A stretch of DNA of 64,000 nucleotides from Sthenelais limicola. Taxonomy: Eukaryota > Annelida > Polychaeta > Phyllodocida > Sigalionidae. Below are positions 1-11,538 of this stretch, in pieces (within the stretch, counting starts at the first letter, position 1; every line of letters begins with the position of its first letter). The stretch spans positions 9,898,406 to 9,962,405 of the forward strand of contig OW804098.1 of the NCBI GenBank assembly GCA_942159475.1. The letters are read 5' to 3'. Under the pieces are notes generated by a model. It worked only from the letters and a program-made list of their open reading frames with translations, was not told the origin of the DNA and searched no databases. The translations under genes and the position numbers were made by a program.

Positions 1-384
1 TCTTTCTGAAATGTTAAACTGTAAAGACCAGTACAGGGTATTGAATTCAGTTGCCCCTAGCAACGGCACTTTTTAAAGCATGTGGGGGACTTGAAACATA
101 CAGGTACATTTGGAGAAAATGTGGGTCTAAATTAAACAAAAAGATTTATTCAAATCGATGCATTCTGAGTGGAGCTTTGAGGACGAATTAGAACCATTCC
201 GGCTTCAAAATAGTATTCACCCTTCTCATACATTAATCAATACATACGGTAACATAGACTCTGAATGGGCAGTGAGGCCGGGTCGCGGTGGGGTCAGGCC
301 CCCCAGGCCCATAGAGCGCGTATCGGTAAGGTGGGCGCGAAGAGGACGTCGCGGTAAGGGATTGGCGCGACTAGGTATAGGACC
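1..384. other. Unassigned flank upstream of duplication unit A
   Basis: No convincing gene. This stretch is not similar to 48368-48708, which precedes unit B and carries the signal-peptide exon there, so the equivalent exon is absent from its expected place upstream of unit A. A GC-rich patch at about 268-365 is present in neither unit. Confidence 0.5.
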
Positions 385-744
385 ATAGAAGTAACTGAAA
401 TTAGTGTCAAATGCCAATTGCTGTTTCTATATATGCCCCATGTTTGAAGTACTAGACAACTATAGTGGAAATATAGCGTATTTTAGACAATAGGGGATTT
501 GCATGTCTTACTTTCCATGTCTATTACAGTGCATGCTGGGTTTGATTCAGTTCAAGTCTGACAAATCTTTACTTTTATCTTAATCTTTAGAATGTGGTAA
601 TGTCCCATTGTATTTTATGTGTGTTCGAGTTAAATTGTTTTATTGCTTTAATTGATTGTCTTACATATACGTTAATCAAGTATTTAATTGTATTTGATGA
701 ACTTGGCCATAGTCAGTGGGTATGTTATTTGTCCCTAGTTATGT

Positions 745-1315
745 TGTAAAGAAGTCTAAGGGTTTTTGCCCATAGGTTCAGTGTTGAGAAGAAGTGAGAC
801 AAGAGTCTGATGTAGCAGCAGTTCGTCCGGGGTCGGCCTAGGCAGGAGTGACTCAGCGAGTGCCCGAGACCTCACCCATCCATTTATTTATACTCAAGAA
901 ATATAATTTATGCATAGAATCAACCCCAAGAATTATTCCACTTGCTCTTCCCCCTTTCTCTAATTGGTTGAGGGAGAGAGGATCTTCCTTGCCCACACAT
1001 TGACCTCTGCTCCCCATGCCAAGGCCATGAGCTGTGCACATGCAAGTTGGATCCCTCCCCTCAACCTTCCCCCCTCCCACCCGTTACTCTTAGATCCCCA
1101 GGGCTCATGCCTGCCCCCCTCCTTCTTAGCCCTTCCCCCCTCTTGATTAACCCAGAGCAGTGGATATGGTAATTAGGTCGGGCTGGGTGGTGGGGTGAGC
1201 TCTGAGTAGCTCATCCCCCCTCCCCTCCTGGCCAGGCCATGAGTGGCGTGCATGTCTGACCATGATCAGGGCTAAATAGGTGAGAGTTTCGACCCAAAGA
1301 ATTCAATTCTTTACA
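745..1315. mobile_element. Solo-LTR-like or short-TIR insertion, absent from unit B
   Basis: This 571-bp block begins TGTAAAGAAG and ends TTCTTTACA, so the ends are complementary over about 9 bases and have the TG...CA form of an LTR. Unit B reads straight across the empty site (GTTATGTACTAC near 49070). Flanks are ATGT on the left and TTGT on the right, a possible 4-bp target duplication with one mismatch. No coding capacity. A solo LTR fits best; a non-autonomous DNA transposon is possible. Confidence 0.6.
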
Positions 1316-2017
1316 TTGTACTACAGTCTCTAAACCCAGACATGTATTGTTCGAGAGTTGCTCGATTCATTAGCAAAACAGCGGGACTACTGATGACAAC
1401 TTTTAAGGAGAAACAAGTGTGTGTACTAAATAATAAGTAGGGGGATTGACTCTGAATCAATACTGGGGTAACATACTCAGCTTACCAGGAAATATGATTT
1501 TCATTTAAACATAGTTTAGTGTCTGCTATTCTTATTCTGCGTGATCGTATTCGAAAGCAATAATGACACAAAACTCAGATCCTTCCAGTCCTCCCTAGCA
1601 TATCTGTTTATCATTAAACACGTACTGTGGACACCACCCAAACGATTACTATGAATCAACCTCTCATTGCAGTGGGTGTAAGGTATATTTTTCTGACCAA
1701 AGCTTTAGTAAAGTATAAATTAATTTATCAAGAAGCTAATTCATCCAGAAGCTTATCAAAACGTTCTCCACAACAATAAATTCCTATAATAAAGTCATGG
1801 ACTGGTTGGGTGAAGGAAATGGTAACACTGAGATCCAATTAGAGTAGCCCATGGACCAAGAGTGAAGTTACAAGTTGTCCTACCTAAATGACATGTAGAC
1901 ATATTATGTATTTAAGTGTTTCCCTGGTAAGTGCTATTTACATGTCTGTCTGCGTACATTGACAACACAATAGTATATCAAAAGCAATGATAGCAAGTTA
2001 CACATGTCTTATTGCCG

Positions 2018-2113
2018 GTCACAGGGGAGACAGTATAGTGTGTGATGTTGGTGAAACTCGTGTCGCCAAGTGGGAATCGTACCATTGGGAATGGAGACAT
2101 ACCTGTCTCAATG
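2018..2113 (+). pseudogene. Copy A exon 2, splice acceptor lost
   Basis: 96 nt, same length as copy B exon 2 (50157-50252) and open in the expected frame. It encodes Cys-rich ectodomain sequence with the motif KWESYHWEWRHTC. The base before the exon-start G differs: ttgccg here against ttgcag in B, removing the AG. The donor (gtaag at 2114) is intact. The nearest downstream AG, at 2023-2024, would shift the frame by 7 bases. Confidence 0.75.
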
Positions 2114-3626
2114 GTAAGAACTAAGAACTTTTTAATTGGAATGTGATGCAAAACAGCAGCCTACTTTGGAAATGTGTAGCAACATGGTCATTGGATTATG
2201 ATGGAAAATACCATGGGATTGTGTTAATTTCTGACATTTCCGGCTGCCTATTCCAACATAGGCACCAGCACATAGTATCTCAAATTCCAGTTTCAGACAA
2301 AATTTAATAACAGTGCTAACATTTCCAGCACAACTTACGTCCTAACCAAAACTGGATATCGAATAAGATATGGAAAGGCACATCCCACCATAATTCATAA
2401 ATAGCAATACGCTTCAAAATTGAGTTGCACATTTGCCCCTAAATACATAACAAAAATTACAGATATTAGAAAATATTCCAATGAGTCAGCTGTGACTATC
2501 AGAAATCATTTTATTGAAATGTTGTCATCACTTGTGACCAATTAAGATTACCTATGATGACACTAGATCAGAAACATACATAATTCTATTCCTGTTCTGT
2601 TATCACTGTTCACCTTTGATCCCTTGGACTGATGCCTTAAACTATTACCAAAATAACTAGTTTAATGAGACCTAAGAGCGTGTTATACTTATAATAATCA
2701 ATATTATCATGTGATATTTATAATAATTATCAACGAACAATTGTCATAAAAAATAGAAATAGTATACATAGCTCTAGAGAATGAAATGAGCCGCCAGTAA
2801 TAAAAGATTTATTGGACGAGATTCATCTGTGAATGAAGTCCAATAACTTTTCAATTACAAGCGGCGAGTTTCATTCTATATTCATCATATGGGTCAGATT
2901 TTCAGAAAATGTACAATTCATCTTTGACAATTTTGTCAAAAAACCCAAATTTCAGACGAAAATAAAGTTTAAAATACAGTTCAACCTAACCAAACAGATT
3001 GCATAAATGTCGGCCATATTGAAATTTATCCAATCCAAAGTATTGTTTGTGGTATTTGTTCTGAAATAAACCTGTATCATTTGTCTCCATGAGTGTAAAT
3101 ATAGATCTGTAGTTAACACAGTTCCAACCCTCAAAATCAGGTTATAATAGCCATGGTCATTAACCATCAAAAACATCTAAATCCTCCTTTATTAAAGTCT
3201 TAAACTAGTATGCACAAGCTGTGGGAACCCCAAATAAACAAACCTGCAAAACTTTTCCCTGCCCCCTCAATTGTTTGCTAATACCAGGCCTATACATCTG
3301 CAAATATGATGATCCGAAACAAACATCTGGTTACTTAATATTTGCCTGATGCTGACCTACACTCTAACAAACTAATAGGCATTTACACTGGGAATTCCAT
3401 GTGTTCCTCTGATGCCAAGATTACATTGTGCTACACATTACACTGGGCTTATATCAGCACTGGGAAATGAGTATTGGTAAAGCAACACTTGGAAAACCCA
3501 TGCAGCTAACTTGTCCAAACTCTTGACATCATCACAATAATATTAACATCATCACAATATCTAGACCTTTGGTTCTTTCGATATGTTGAGCATATCAGGG
3601 GTGGAATAAGATATTGTATAAAATAT
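2114..3626. other. Intronic sequence of copy A with a one-ended MITE
   Basis: No gene. The MITE-type terminus TATGGGTCAGATTTTCAG starts at 2888 and the homology runs to about 2995 without a second end; B has the same one-ended copy at 51050. Around 3255 the sequence jumps across the place where exon 3 lies in unit B. Confidence 0.6.
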
Positions 3627-5430
3627 AATAATATTTGGTAATGTATATAACATATCATTAGGTGATATTACGTAATGTTATATAATGGCATTATGGATCG
3701 TGACAACAGACTTTGTCCCCGCCCCCGACCCGAAATAAAATCCTGGATCTGCCCCTGCACTCAAAGATAGTGTACGTTTATACTCCTCATGGTGATTGAG
3801 GAGAATGGAGACACACATTATCTTTGAAGGTCCCTGTGTTAGCTACAGGCGATTAAAAGAATAGAATTAATCATAAAAGCTTAGCTTGCATCTGCTATCT
3901 ATTTCTACAATATGCCGTTGCAGGACTTCAAGGTCTGTACGCTTCCTGTGCGTCTCCTATGTGTGTGCGCGCCTGCTGGACATACATGTACACACCAGCA
4001 CCACGCCACCGCGTAAAAAACCACATGAGTAACACCTGGAGTTTTGTTAACATTTAGGGTTGTTTAATTCTTTGCCAAGTGTAAATACTATTTAGAATAC
4101 ATCAAATACAACTCATATTCAACTAATTTTATATCAACTAAAACTCAATGACGTAAAACAATGTAAATTTAAAATTTCTTCTGTCTGTGTACATCTTCTG
4201 AACCGATCACATGCATCTTCCTCTACTCTCGTTGATCTTATTCACTTATATTAATGGAAGTCCACCATAAACTATTGATGAATTTGCCATTTGCCTGAAT
4301 AGAGAAGAGCTTTATTTGTGTAATATGTACCTTAAGAATGTATGTGTAAGCAAACAATATCATCATAATATTGTGTTTTGATAAAATCGCCCCATTTGAA
4401 TGGATGGAGTATGAACCGATAGCATCAGATGGTAAAATGATCTGTCGGACTGGTATTCTATGAATATACATGTTCTGGCTTATGGGCAATCAACGAGTGT
4501 CGAAGGCTCTTTTTACTCTCGTTGGGGCAATCAATAAATAGATAAATTAATAATTCCTGGGTCCTGACCCCTGACCCCTCACTATAGCTCTCACTCCCCT
4601 ATTCCGTAAGGCGGAGAAGCTCGTGAAAAATGCATCAACAGATCTTCCATTGTTAATTTAATATTTCCCATATTCCGCATGATTGGGTATACGGAATAGG
4701 GAAGTATTATGTTAACAATATAATAGCAACAAGAGTATATTTCTGCACCTTAGAGACATCACCTTAATGAAAAAATAGTCCTTGATAAATGGCAAATGTC
4801 GCCGAAATAACCCTACAACTTATCCCTCCGCCCCTGTTCTTATTCTGTTTTGGGTTAAACTTAAATCTTGAGATTTGTTAAGTATTTACTTCTTTGATGA
4901 TCACTGACTGCATGTTGTTTTCGAATATAATACAGGTGTGTACATGTACGTACAATTCGTGTTTGTCCCTATGCGTTACATTTATGCCGAAATGTTTCTC
5001 TTATTTTCTCAGCTGCATGTGGTGCATAGTGTTTAATCACATTAAGTGTGATTATGTTAAGGACAATGTGATCATGCATACATTCTAGGCCTTCAATAAT
5101 AGATCTATATTTGATATTTTAACCAGATGTTTCGGAAATACCTTGCCATTTGCACAGTCTAGTTACTGACCACCTTAGAGAGACTTGTGAGCCTTGACGG
5201 CAGTTATAATGTGTTGGTGGGTTTTTTTTCAATTATAATTTAATGTCAACGGTCGTATACCAGGAGAGGTCATAATCAATTTACAGATTACATTTTATAT
5301 TTTACATTTTTATAATTTCCACCCAACACTTATACTTGCATATGTAATGTTTCTATCCTCGTCATAATTGACTACCAATACCAAAAAGTTCTTATTTTGT
5401 CACTCACGTTCTTTTGATGTGATTTTTTTA
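3627..5430. other. Non-coding spacer upstream of the DUF229 gene
   Basis: AT-rich, with no supported exon. An 11-bp inverted pair (CCTATTCCGTA at 4598-4608 and its complement at 4690-4700) may mark a tiny MITE. The end of the stretch is a good 3' splice site, a T-run followed by AG at 5430-5431, probably closing a 5'-UTR intron of the next gene. Confidence 0.5.
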
Positions 5431-5551
5431 GGAACCGTGAAGTATTGAGCGGCGCAGCCTGATGTGGTAGACAAGATTGCCTTCCATGCAACCAGAGTAT
5501 TGGATCTCAACATCCTAGATTTGACCTGACATCGCCACCAACTCCATCACC

Positions 5552-7570
5552 ATGATGTCTCTACGTCACTTCTGTCGTCGCCCGGTGCGGAGTTTCATCG
5601 TCTTAGGAGCGACTTTCTTTATATTGACCTTTGCATATATTGTGACATTTTACATGAGGGATCTACTCAAAACCAACGAGCGAAGGCGCTCCAACGAAGC
5701 CCTCATGAGCGCCAATATTAAATTACTCGACGGCACAAGGTTGTCTCCAATTATCCAAAGGCACAGGTCTACTGACAAAGGTGCTCCCAACAAACAAGCC
5801 TGTGTTCACCCTCAATTAGAACTCTGGCACCCAGCCTTAAAGGGCTATTTTAAGGACGTTCCTCCCTTGCTCTGTGCCGAAGAGGAAGATTGGGTTTATG
5901 TAGACAACGGGACATTTAGAATATCTCCCAATGCCATCAAGAGCCACGGTGAAATTGAATGTAAATACATTCCATTAGTGCGAGGGAATAACGATTTCGT
6001 TGTGTTAAATGGGGAGCCGATTTATTCTATGAAAGACGGTGCTCCACTTGTGTCTGATTTCTTTGAAGTGGCTTGTACAGCCGCCGATAAAAGGGAATAC
6101 AAAAATATCCACGCTGGAATTGCGTACAATGCAGCACTGCATGCCCGGTCCTCTGAAACTCCGATGGCTAAACATGCTCTTGGCTTAGATGTGCTTATGT
6201 TCGGCTTTGATTCTACATCTAGGATGACATGGATGCGCAATCTCCCCAAATCCCATAATTACTTTGTGCATACTCTTGGTGGCACCGTTTTAGAAGGATA
6301 TAATATTGTTGGTGACGGAACCCCTCAAGCATTACTCCCCATCCTTACTGGGAAATCAGAACCCGAACTTCCAGAGGCGAGGAGGGGGAGATTTAGGGCT
6401 AAATATGTTGATGGTCATCCATGGATATGGAAAGACTTTAAAAAATCGGGTTATGTATCCCAATGGGGAGAGGATGGTTCCAGTGCCGGTGCATTTACCT
6501 ATAGAATGCTAGGCTTCAAAGGACAGCCAGTGGACCACTACATGAGGCCATTTTATATACAAGCTGAGAAACAATTTAATAAACACAAGGCACATTGCCT
6601 TGGTTCTGTTCCTCGTCACCTTGGCATGATGCATTGGGTGAGGGACCTTTTCCATATGTATGCTGACAAACCCAAATTCTCATTCCTTTTTCACTCTGAA
6701 TTTACTCACGATGGATACAGTGAGGTTAGAGTAGTTGACGATGACTTCAAACAGTTCTTAGAAAACCTTGTAGAAGGTGGCTTTCTGAACAATACCTTGC
6801 TTATCTTGATGGCTGACCACGGAGCCAGGTTCCAAGCAGTTCGACAGACAGTACAGGGCAAATATGAGGAGAGAATGCCGTACTTTGGGCTCCGATTTCC
6901 TCCCTGGTTTGAGAAGAAGCACCCGGATGCCATTCGCAATTTGAAAAACAATGCCAAGAAGTTAACGACTCCATTTGATATTCATGAAACATTCGCACAT
7001 ATTTTGAATTATAATGGGACTAAAAAAGAGAATGTAAAGGATAGGGGAATGAGTTTACTCAATGAGATACCAAACGAAAGGACTTGTTCCAATGCTGGTA
7101 TTGAGGCACATTGGTGTGCCTGTCTTAATTGGGAGAGTGTTGCTCCTGATGATAGCCATGTAAAGTCGAGTGCCCAGGCATTGCTAGAACATATTAACTC
7201 TATCACAGAGTCAGAAAGGGATTTATGCCAGCCTTTGAAAATAGCAAACATAACTTCTGCCTATATTTATATTCCTAATGACAACTTATTAAAGTTTAAA
7301 CAAAGTCAAGATAGGGATGGTCGCATAGCTGACCTCTCGGACAACATGGCTCTTATAGAAGTCTTCTTCCAGGTCACCATGACAACGAGCCCCAGTGGTG
7401 GAAAATATGAAGCAACGATAAAGGTTAATCTAAAGACATCTCATTATCAGGTGGATGGAAGAGAAATAAGCCGGATTAACAAATATGGTTCTCAACCCCA
7501 TTGTGTTGCGAGTAAATTGCCTCACATGCGCCAATACTGCTACTGTAGAAAGCAGCTACAATCTCAATGA
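5552..7570 (+). CDS. DUF229 family (alkaline-phosphatase/sulfatase-like) type II membrane protein
   Basis: 672 residues in a single coding exon, starting ATGATG; the second Met at 5555 is equally possible. An acceptor at 5430-5431 suggests a spliced 5'-UTR. Residues 1-12 are basic, and 13-34 form a hydrophobic segment with no obvious cleavage site, so a signal anchor placing the rest in the Golgi lumen or outside is likely. The catalytic-type core spans about 210-480: VLMFGFDSTSR (214-224), where the Asp/Ser pair occupies the usual metal/nucleophile position, then FHSEFTHD (380-387) and LMADHGARF (419-427). This order is characteristic of DUF229 proteins in the alkaline phosphatase superfamily, which includes sulfatases and phosphoglycerol transferases. 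The substrate is unknown. Cysteines are scattered, including a CxC near the C-terminus. The frame is intact and looks functional. It lies inside the 24.7-kb block between exons of copy A, on the same strand. Confidence 0.9.
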   Translation: MMSLRHFCRRPVRSFIVLGATFFILTFAYIVTFYMRDLLKTNERRRSNEALMSANIKLLDGTRLSPIIQRHRSTDKGAPNKQACVHPQLELWHPALKGYFKDVPPLLCAEEEDWVYVDNGTFRISPNAIKSHGEIECKYIPLVRGNNDFVVLNGEPIYSMKDGAPLVSDFFEVACTAADKREYKNIHAGIAYNAALHARSSETPMAKHALGLDVLMFGFDSTSRMTWMRNLPKSHNYFVHTLGGTVLEGYNIVGDGTPQALLPILTGKSEPELPEARRGRFRAKYVDGHPWIWKDFKKSGYVSQWGEDGSSAGAFTYRMLGFKGQPVDHYMRPFYIQAEKQFNKHKAHCLGSVPRHLGMMHWVRDLFHMYADKPKFSFLFHSEFTHDGYSEVRVVDDDFKQFLENLVEGGFLNNTLLILMADHGARFQAVRQTVQGKYEERMPYFGLRFPPWFEKKHPDAIRNLKNNAKKLTTPFDIHETFAHILNYNGTKKENVKDRGMSLLNEIPNERTCSNAGIEAHWCACLNWESVAPDDSHVKSSAQALLEHINSITESERDLCQPLKIANITSAYIYIPNDNLLKFKQSQDRDGRIADLSDNMALIEVFFQVTMTTSPSGGKYEATIKVNLKTSHYQVDGREISRINKYGSQPHCVASKLPHMRQYCYCRKQLQSQ

Positions 7571-8310
7571 AATCCCGATAAATTTAGACCTGTCTTCTGA
7601 AATGGAACTTTAGGCCTTATTGTTTGTATGACAATATTTTTATAACTTCAATTAGTACAATTGCTTGTAACATGGGCTAGCCCACGGACGTATAATGAAA
7701 ATATAACAGTTCTATAAGGTGTATGGTATTTATTACGTTCATAATGTGATGTCATTGTAAGATTATAATGAACAGAAAGGAAGGATATTTCCCGAATAGT
7801 GTTGTATGATAAAGGTATACAATTGGAAGTGCAGTATAGTTATGTCTTCTGATGGGGAAGGTTTTAAATGCTCTGACAGGATCAGAGATGGCGATAGATT
7901 ATATACTTTACCAATAACCAAGCTTCTGAATGTGAAAATATCTAATCCTCCTTTGGGTTTCTACAGGGATTTATTTACAATACAGTCCATGTGTACCTGT
8001 AACTGTTGTAATTGTGAAGTTTGAGCTTGGAGTAGCATTGCTCCTATAAATATCTTCCCATACGTCATTATACCATGTATTAACTTCTAAAACTCGTGCT
8101 GTCCGGTAGCTGGGGCAAAAGTGAGAATATGTTTCCACTAGAGATGCTAGAAATGAACTCATATGATTCAAGCACAAAAATGATTTCACAAGAGTCGAAA
8201 ACCAAAAGGAATTCCCTTATATACAATGTGACAGCTATCTGCGTACTTTTATATGCATATAATGTTATATTTGTCCCTTGGCTGCGCATCAGAGTTCGGG
8301 GAACCGATAA
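7571..8310. other. 3' flank of the DUF229 gene
   Basis: No gene. Likely includes the 3'-UTR, but I saw no clear AATAAA close to the stop. Short open frames at 7806-8310 have no recognisable product. Confidence 0.4.
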
Positions 8311-9228
8311 TAGTTGGGTCATCTGGAGCACTTCTGTGACCGTTGAGAGCGAAGGTTGGTTTCTCAGTGGATTTGACATCTATGAAGGGCAAATAAAAAA
8401 TTGAGCAGGGGCGACCCTCGCGAAAGTGCAGGGAAACCCTGTGAGAGCCCCAAATCCAAAATGGCCGCCATCGACCACTATGACAACTTATATTTCAATG
8501 GTTTGGCCTACCATGCAGTCCAGTATATGCTTATTAGGGTTTTGGGGGTTGAGAAATTCATATCTGATATCAGTTTGATGATTTGACCTTGCTTTGACCT
8601 TCAAATCCAAGATGGCTGACAGTTTTCAGCTCACAAGGGCCAAATTTTCAAAGTCATCATAGAACCTTCTTAGTAGGCTCTTATGAAAGATCTTATGATG
8701 CTAAATTGACTTATGGAAAGTGAAACTACAATTGGGGCAACCATAGTTAGTACTGCACATGGGAAACTCACCCCCAAAGCCCCCTGGGGGTAATAGAACA
8801 AACCCCTTTTCAGACTGATGATCTTTCAGGTAGAGTCTAGGAGAAATTAGACCTGGGACAAATTGTAAAACCTACTAAGAAGGTTCTATGATGATTTGGC
8901 CCTTGTGAGCTGAAAACTGTCAGCCATCTTGGATTTGAAGGTCAAAGCAAGGTCAAATCATCAAACTGATATCAGATATGAATTTCTCAACCCCCAAAAC
9001 CCTAATAAGCATATACTGGACTGCATGGTAGGCCAAAACATTGAAATATAAGTTGTCATAGTGGTCGATGGCGGCCATTTTGGATTTGGGGCTCTCACAG
9101 GGTTTCCCCGCACTTTCGCGAGGGTCGCCCCCGCTCATTTTTTTATTTGCCCTTCATAGATGTCAAATCCACTGAGAAACCAACCTTCGCTCTCAACGGT
9201 CACAGAAGTGCTCCAGATGACCCAACTA
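8311..9228. mobile_element. Long foldback (inverted-repeat) element
   Basis: The left arm (8311-8677, about 367 bp) and right arm (8871-9228, about 358 bp) are near-perfect reverse complements around a loop of about 193 bp. Outer ends read TAGTTGGGTC and GACCCAACTA. ATAA lies immediately outside each end and may be a target duplication. Open frames on both arms are mirror images of the same sequence and are not independent genes. A transcript would fold into a very long hairpin. Known comparable objects are foldback/TIR transposons and hairpin-RNA loci. Confidence 0.85.
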
Positions 9229-10261
9229 ATAAGGCCAACTGTGCAAGCTATATGCATATACTATTTTCAATCCAATACTTTGTTTCGGATCAAGAAAATC
9301 CTTATGAGTTACAAGGTTCTGTCCTTTAACTTACTCCTACTACTCTATCTACATACAGACTTGGGGTAATATATATATATTCATGCCTGTATGCGGTCAG
9401 CACTTTGTCTATTTTACAGCTTATGTATTTTGTGAAATTGACTACAGGAGCTTCAGTATGGGTAACCCCATTGTATTCTAACTAGCCCTGATGGATATAT
9501 TAACCCTACGTAGTCACACGGAGGCTCTCGGAGGCTCGGCCCGGTTAGCAGGGTTCTGGGATGTCCGCAGGCCACTGCCTCGCGGCGCTAACGCACAACC
9601 AGGTTGAGATTTCCATCCGCCAAGCGAGCAGCAGTGCGCAACGTAGTGCCGGCGATTATGGGGATTTATTTTTGTTCAAATCCACTTCTATGATCTTCTA
9701 GCTATCCGAATATCTAATATATTATTTTAAAACCACCTTTAGAGCAACACTGGGCCAAGTGGGGAAGTCGTTGAGAGGAGGTAACATTCATCCACAGTGT
9801 CAGTGGACCTATAAACTGGGTCATCGAACTGGGTCATCCCTAACGCTGGCAACTCCCGCCCAAATTGTGCGTTGTGCGTATCATGGTGGGGTGGGGTGGG
9901 GGCAGCAAAAGGAGGAAGGGGGGAGAATTATTATATATTTATTTATTTATTATTATATTGCATCATGAAAATGTAATTTGCAAAAGAAATTTAGCCAGCA
10001 TTGGGAATATCTAATATTTTCTTGTGTGTAGGCCTATCTTGCTCTCTTGTGTTGGGTTGAGCAGGGGGAGGGGTGCTCTTTGAGGTGTGTGTGTGTGTGG
10101 GGGGGGGGGGGAATACAATGTTCTTTTTGATACATTTTTTTCACTACTGCATTTTTTCGTTTAGGTGTGTGTGTGGCGGGGGGGGGGGGGGGGGGAGAGG
10201 CTTGCAAAGGAGGCAACGGGGGGGGGGGGGCAATCTGCTTTTTGGTGTGTGTATATCAGAA
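9229..10261. other. Spacer with a dispersed GC-rich repeat and G-runs
   Basis: 9511-9580 is GC-rich and matches the reverse complement of 21541-21625; the shared core is GAGGCTCGGCCCGG. From 10080 to 10230 lie GT repeats and three G-homopolymers of about 10-20 bases, probably slippage-prone. No supported gene. Confidence 0.5.
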
Positions 10262-10387
10262 AAACTAAATCGATTACCTCACGTTCGGGGGCCAAAATTA
10301 TGGAACACACTAACCCCTGAAAATAAAGATAAAAGCTGGGATAGTTTAAAGAGATTTCTGAAGGGTAACGAGTTTTGGAGGGATTAA
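10262..10387 (+). pseudogene. Non-LTR retrotransposon reverse transcriptase, C-terminal remnant
   Basis: Open sequence ending in GPKLWNTLTPENKDKSWDSL and a short basic tail. The pattern 'G-P-K-L-W-N-x-L ... S-L-K-R-F-L-K' is the usual C-terminus of Jockey/CR1-type pol proteins. There is no RT core upstream, so it is a short 3' fragment. Confidence 0.6.
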
Positions 10388-11249
10388 CCATGCACAATTG
10401 AAATGAATGATAAACTTTAAATTTGACATTTATTATTGACTTTCTTGGTACCAATCTATGTAGATTGAAATTCATGATTTCCGAGTAGTTTTTACATGAT
10501 TCTTAAGGCAAAATGCTTTAAAAATGTGCCGTCACGTTGTGTTGTGTGCCGTCACGCCTGCCGTCGTGTGCCGTCACGCCTGCTGTCACATAATATCAGA
10601 AACTATATCTCTAACATATATACATAATATTAGAACGTTTATCCTTGAAGATTTTGCCTCTAAAATACTTAAACAGAACAGGAACATTAAATACAAGTAT
10701 TTGAGTCAACTTAAAAAGCTAAACAAGGGTAATGAATGCTATATATATTCTAAATATAAGGAGTTATATAATATGTATAAATACATTATAATGAGGGCAG
10801 AGGGTCAATGACCTATCACCCTTGCCGCTGCCATTATCATTACCATTACTGAATGGTTATTTGGCTGTAACTTTTCTTCCAGTAAGAATATTTTCACCAA
10901 ATAAAAGGTGTTATGAGCCTTATGTCGAGACCTATCAAGTACAAAATAGTTCAATACATTGTGTGTATATTTGTTTTATCTATTTCTAATTTAAATCCTC
11001 ATTTATGTAGAAATATGTACCATTATTCGTCATGCTATTTTTAGCATTTTTTTCATATTTGGGATCTATTTTCGACCCCCCTGTAAACAAATTCCTAATT
11101 ATCAGAATGGTTCCAAACTTGGCAGTTTAATGTGCATATATATAAGGTTGATAGAAAATAAAAAATCAACTGATAAATGTAAAAAATATTTTTGGTCCTC
11201 AGGGGGTGTCTAGGGGCCCAAATGTTGTCAAATTGGTGGAAATGGCCAT
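10388..11249. other. Spacer with short direct repeats
   Basis: 10525-10590 has repeats of GTGCCGTCACGCCTGC type. An open stretch at about 10650-10810 is Lys/Tyr-rich and low in complexity, with no identifiable product. Confidence 0.35.
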
Positions 11250-11538
11250 ATATTGAAACGTATATCAATGTTACAATTAAGGAGGAAACATCATATGCTG
11301 GATATAGCATTTGCACTAAGCCAAGATGTATCTTTTGTAGATAGAAGACATGTGAATCTTTGCTCACTAGCTAAAGGAAAAATGTTATTAGTGCCTATAC
11401 CTCACTCGGTCGGAAAGAGTGAAAAAATCTTTATTATATGTATTACCTGTATTATGGAATGACTATTTTGAAAAAGGTAGATCTTGTTCCTCATTAGAGG
11501 AATTTAGAGAATATATAGTAGACAATGTCTTAGAGTAA
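11250..11538 (+). pseudogene. Second non-LTR RT C-terminal remnant, frameshifted
   Basis: The first part runs in one frame (RRKHHMLDIAFAL ... KGKMLLVPIPHS). After a frameshift near 11420 another frame continues with LPVLWNDYFEKGRSCSSLEE and stops at about 11538. The layout (H-x-L block, then Lys/Ser block, then LWN and SLEEF) matches LINE pol C-termini. It is not functional. Confidence 0.55.

Larger units (their letters stand above)
385..3626 (+). repeat. Segmental duplication unit A, left piece
   Basis: Aligns by eye almost base for base with 48709-52043. The pair shares the ATAGAAGTAACTG start and the exon-2 copy, and both end in the 16-mer ATATTGTATAAAATAT. Differences include an A-only solo-LTR-like insertion (745-1315), a B-only insertion (about 49615-50005) and loss from A of about 255 bp that hold exon 3 in B (51411-51670). 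It corresponds to intron 1 through the intron before exon 4 of the membrane-protein gene. Confidence 0.9.

Noticed and set aside
8096..9369. Mirror-image open frames of 61-102 residues
   Set aside because: They lie on the arms of one inverted repeat, so each is the copy of the other; no domain.
9480..9660. Possible tRNA or SINE head in the GC-rich patch
   Set aside because: No A-box/B-box pair or cloverleaf could be drawn.
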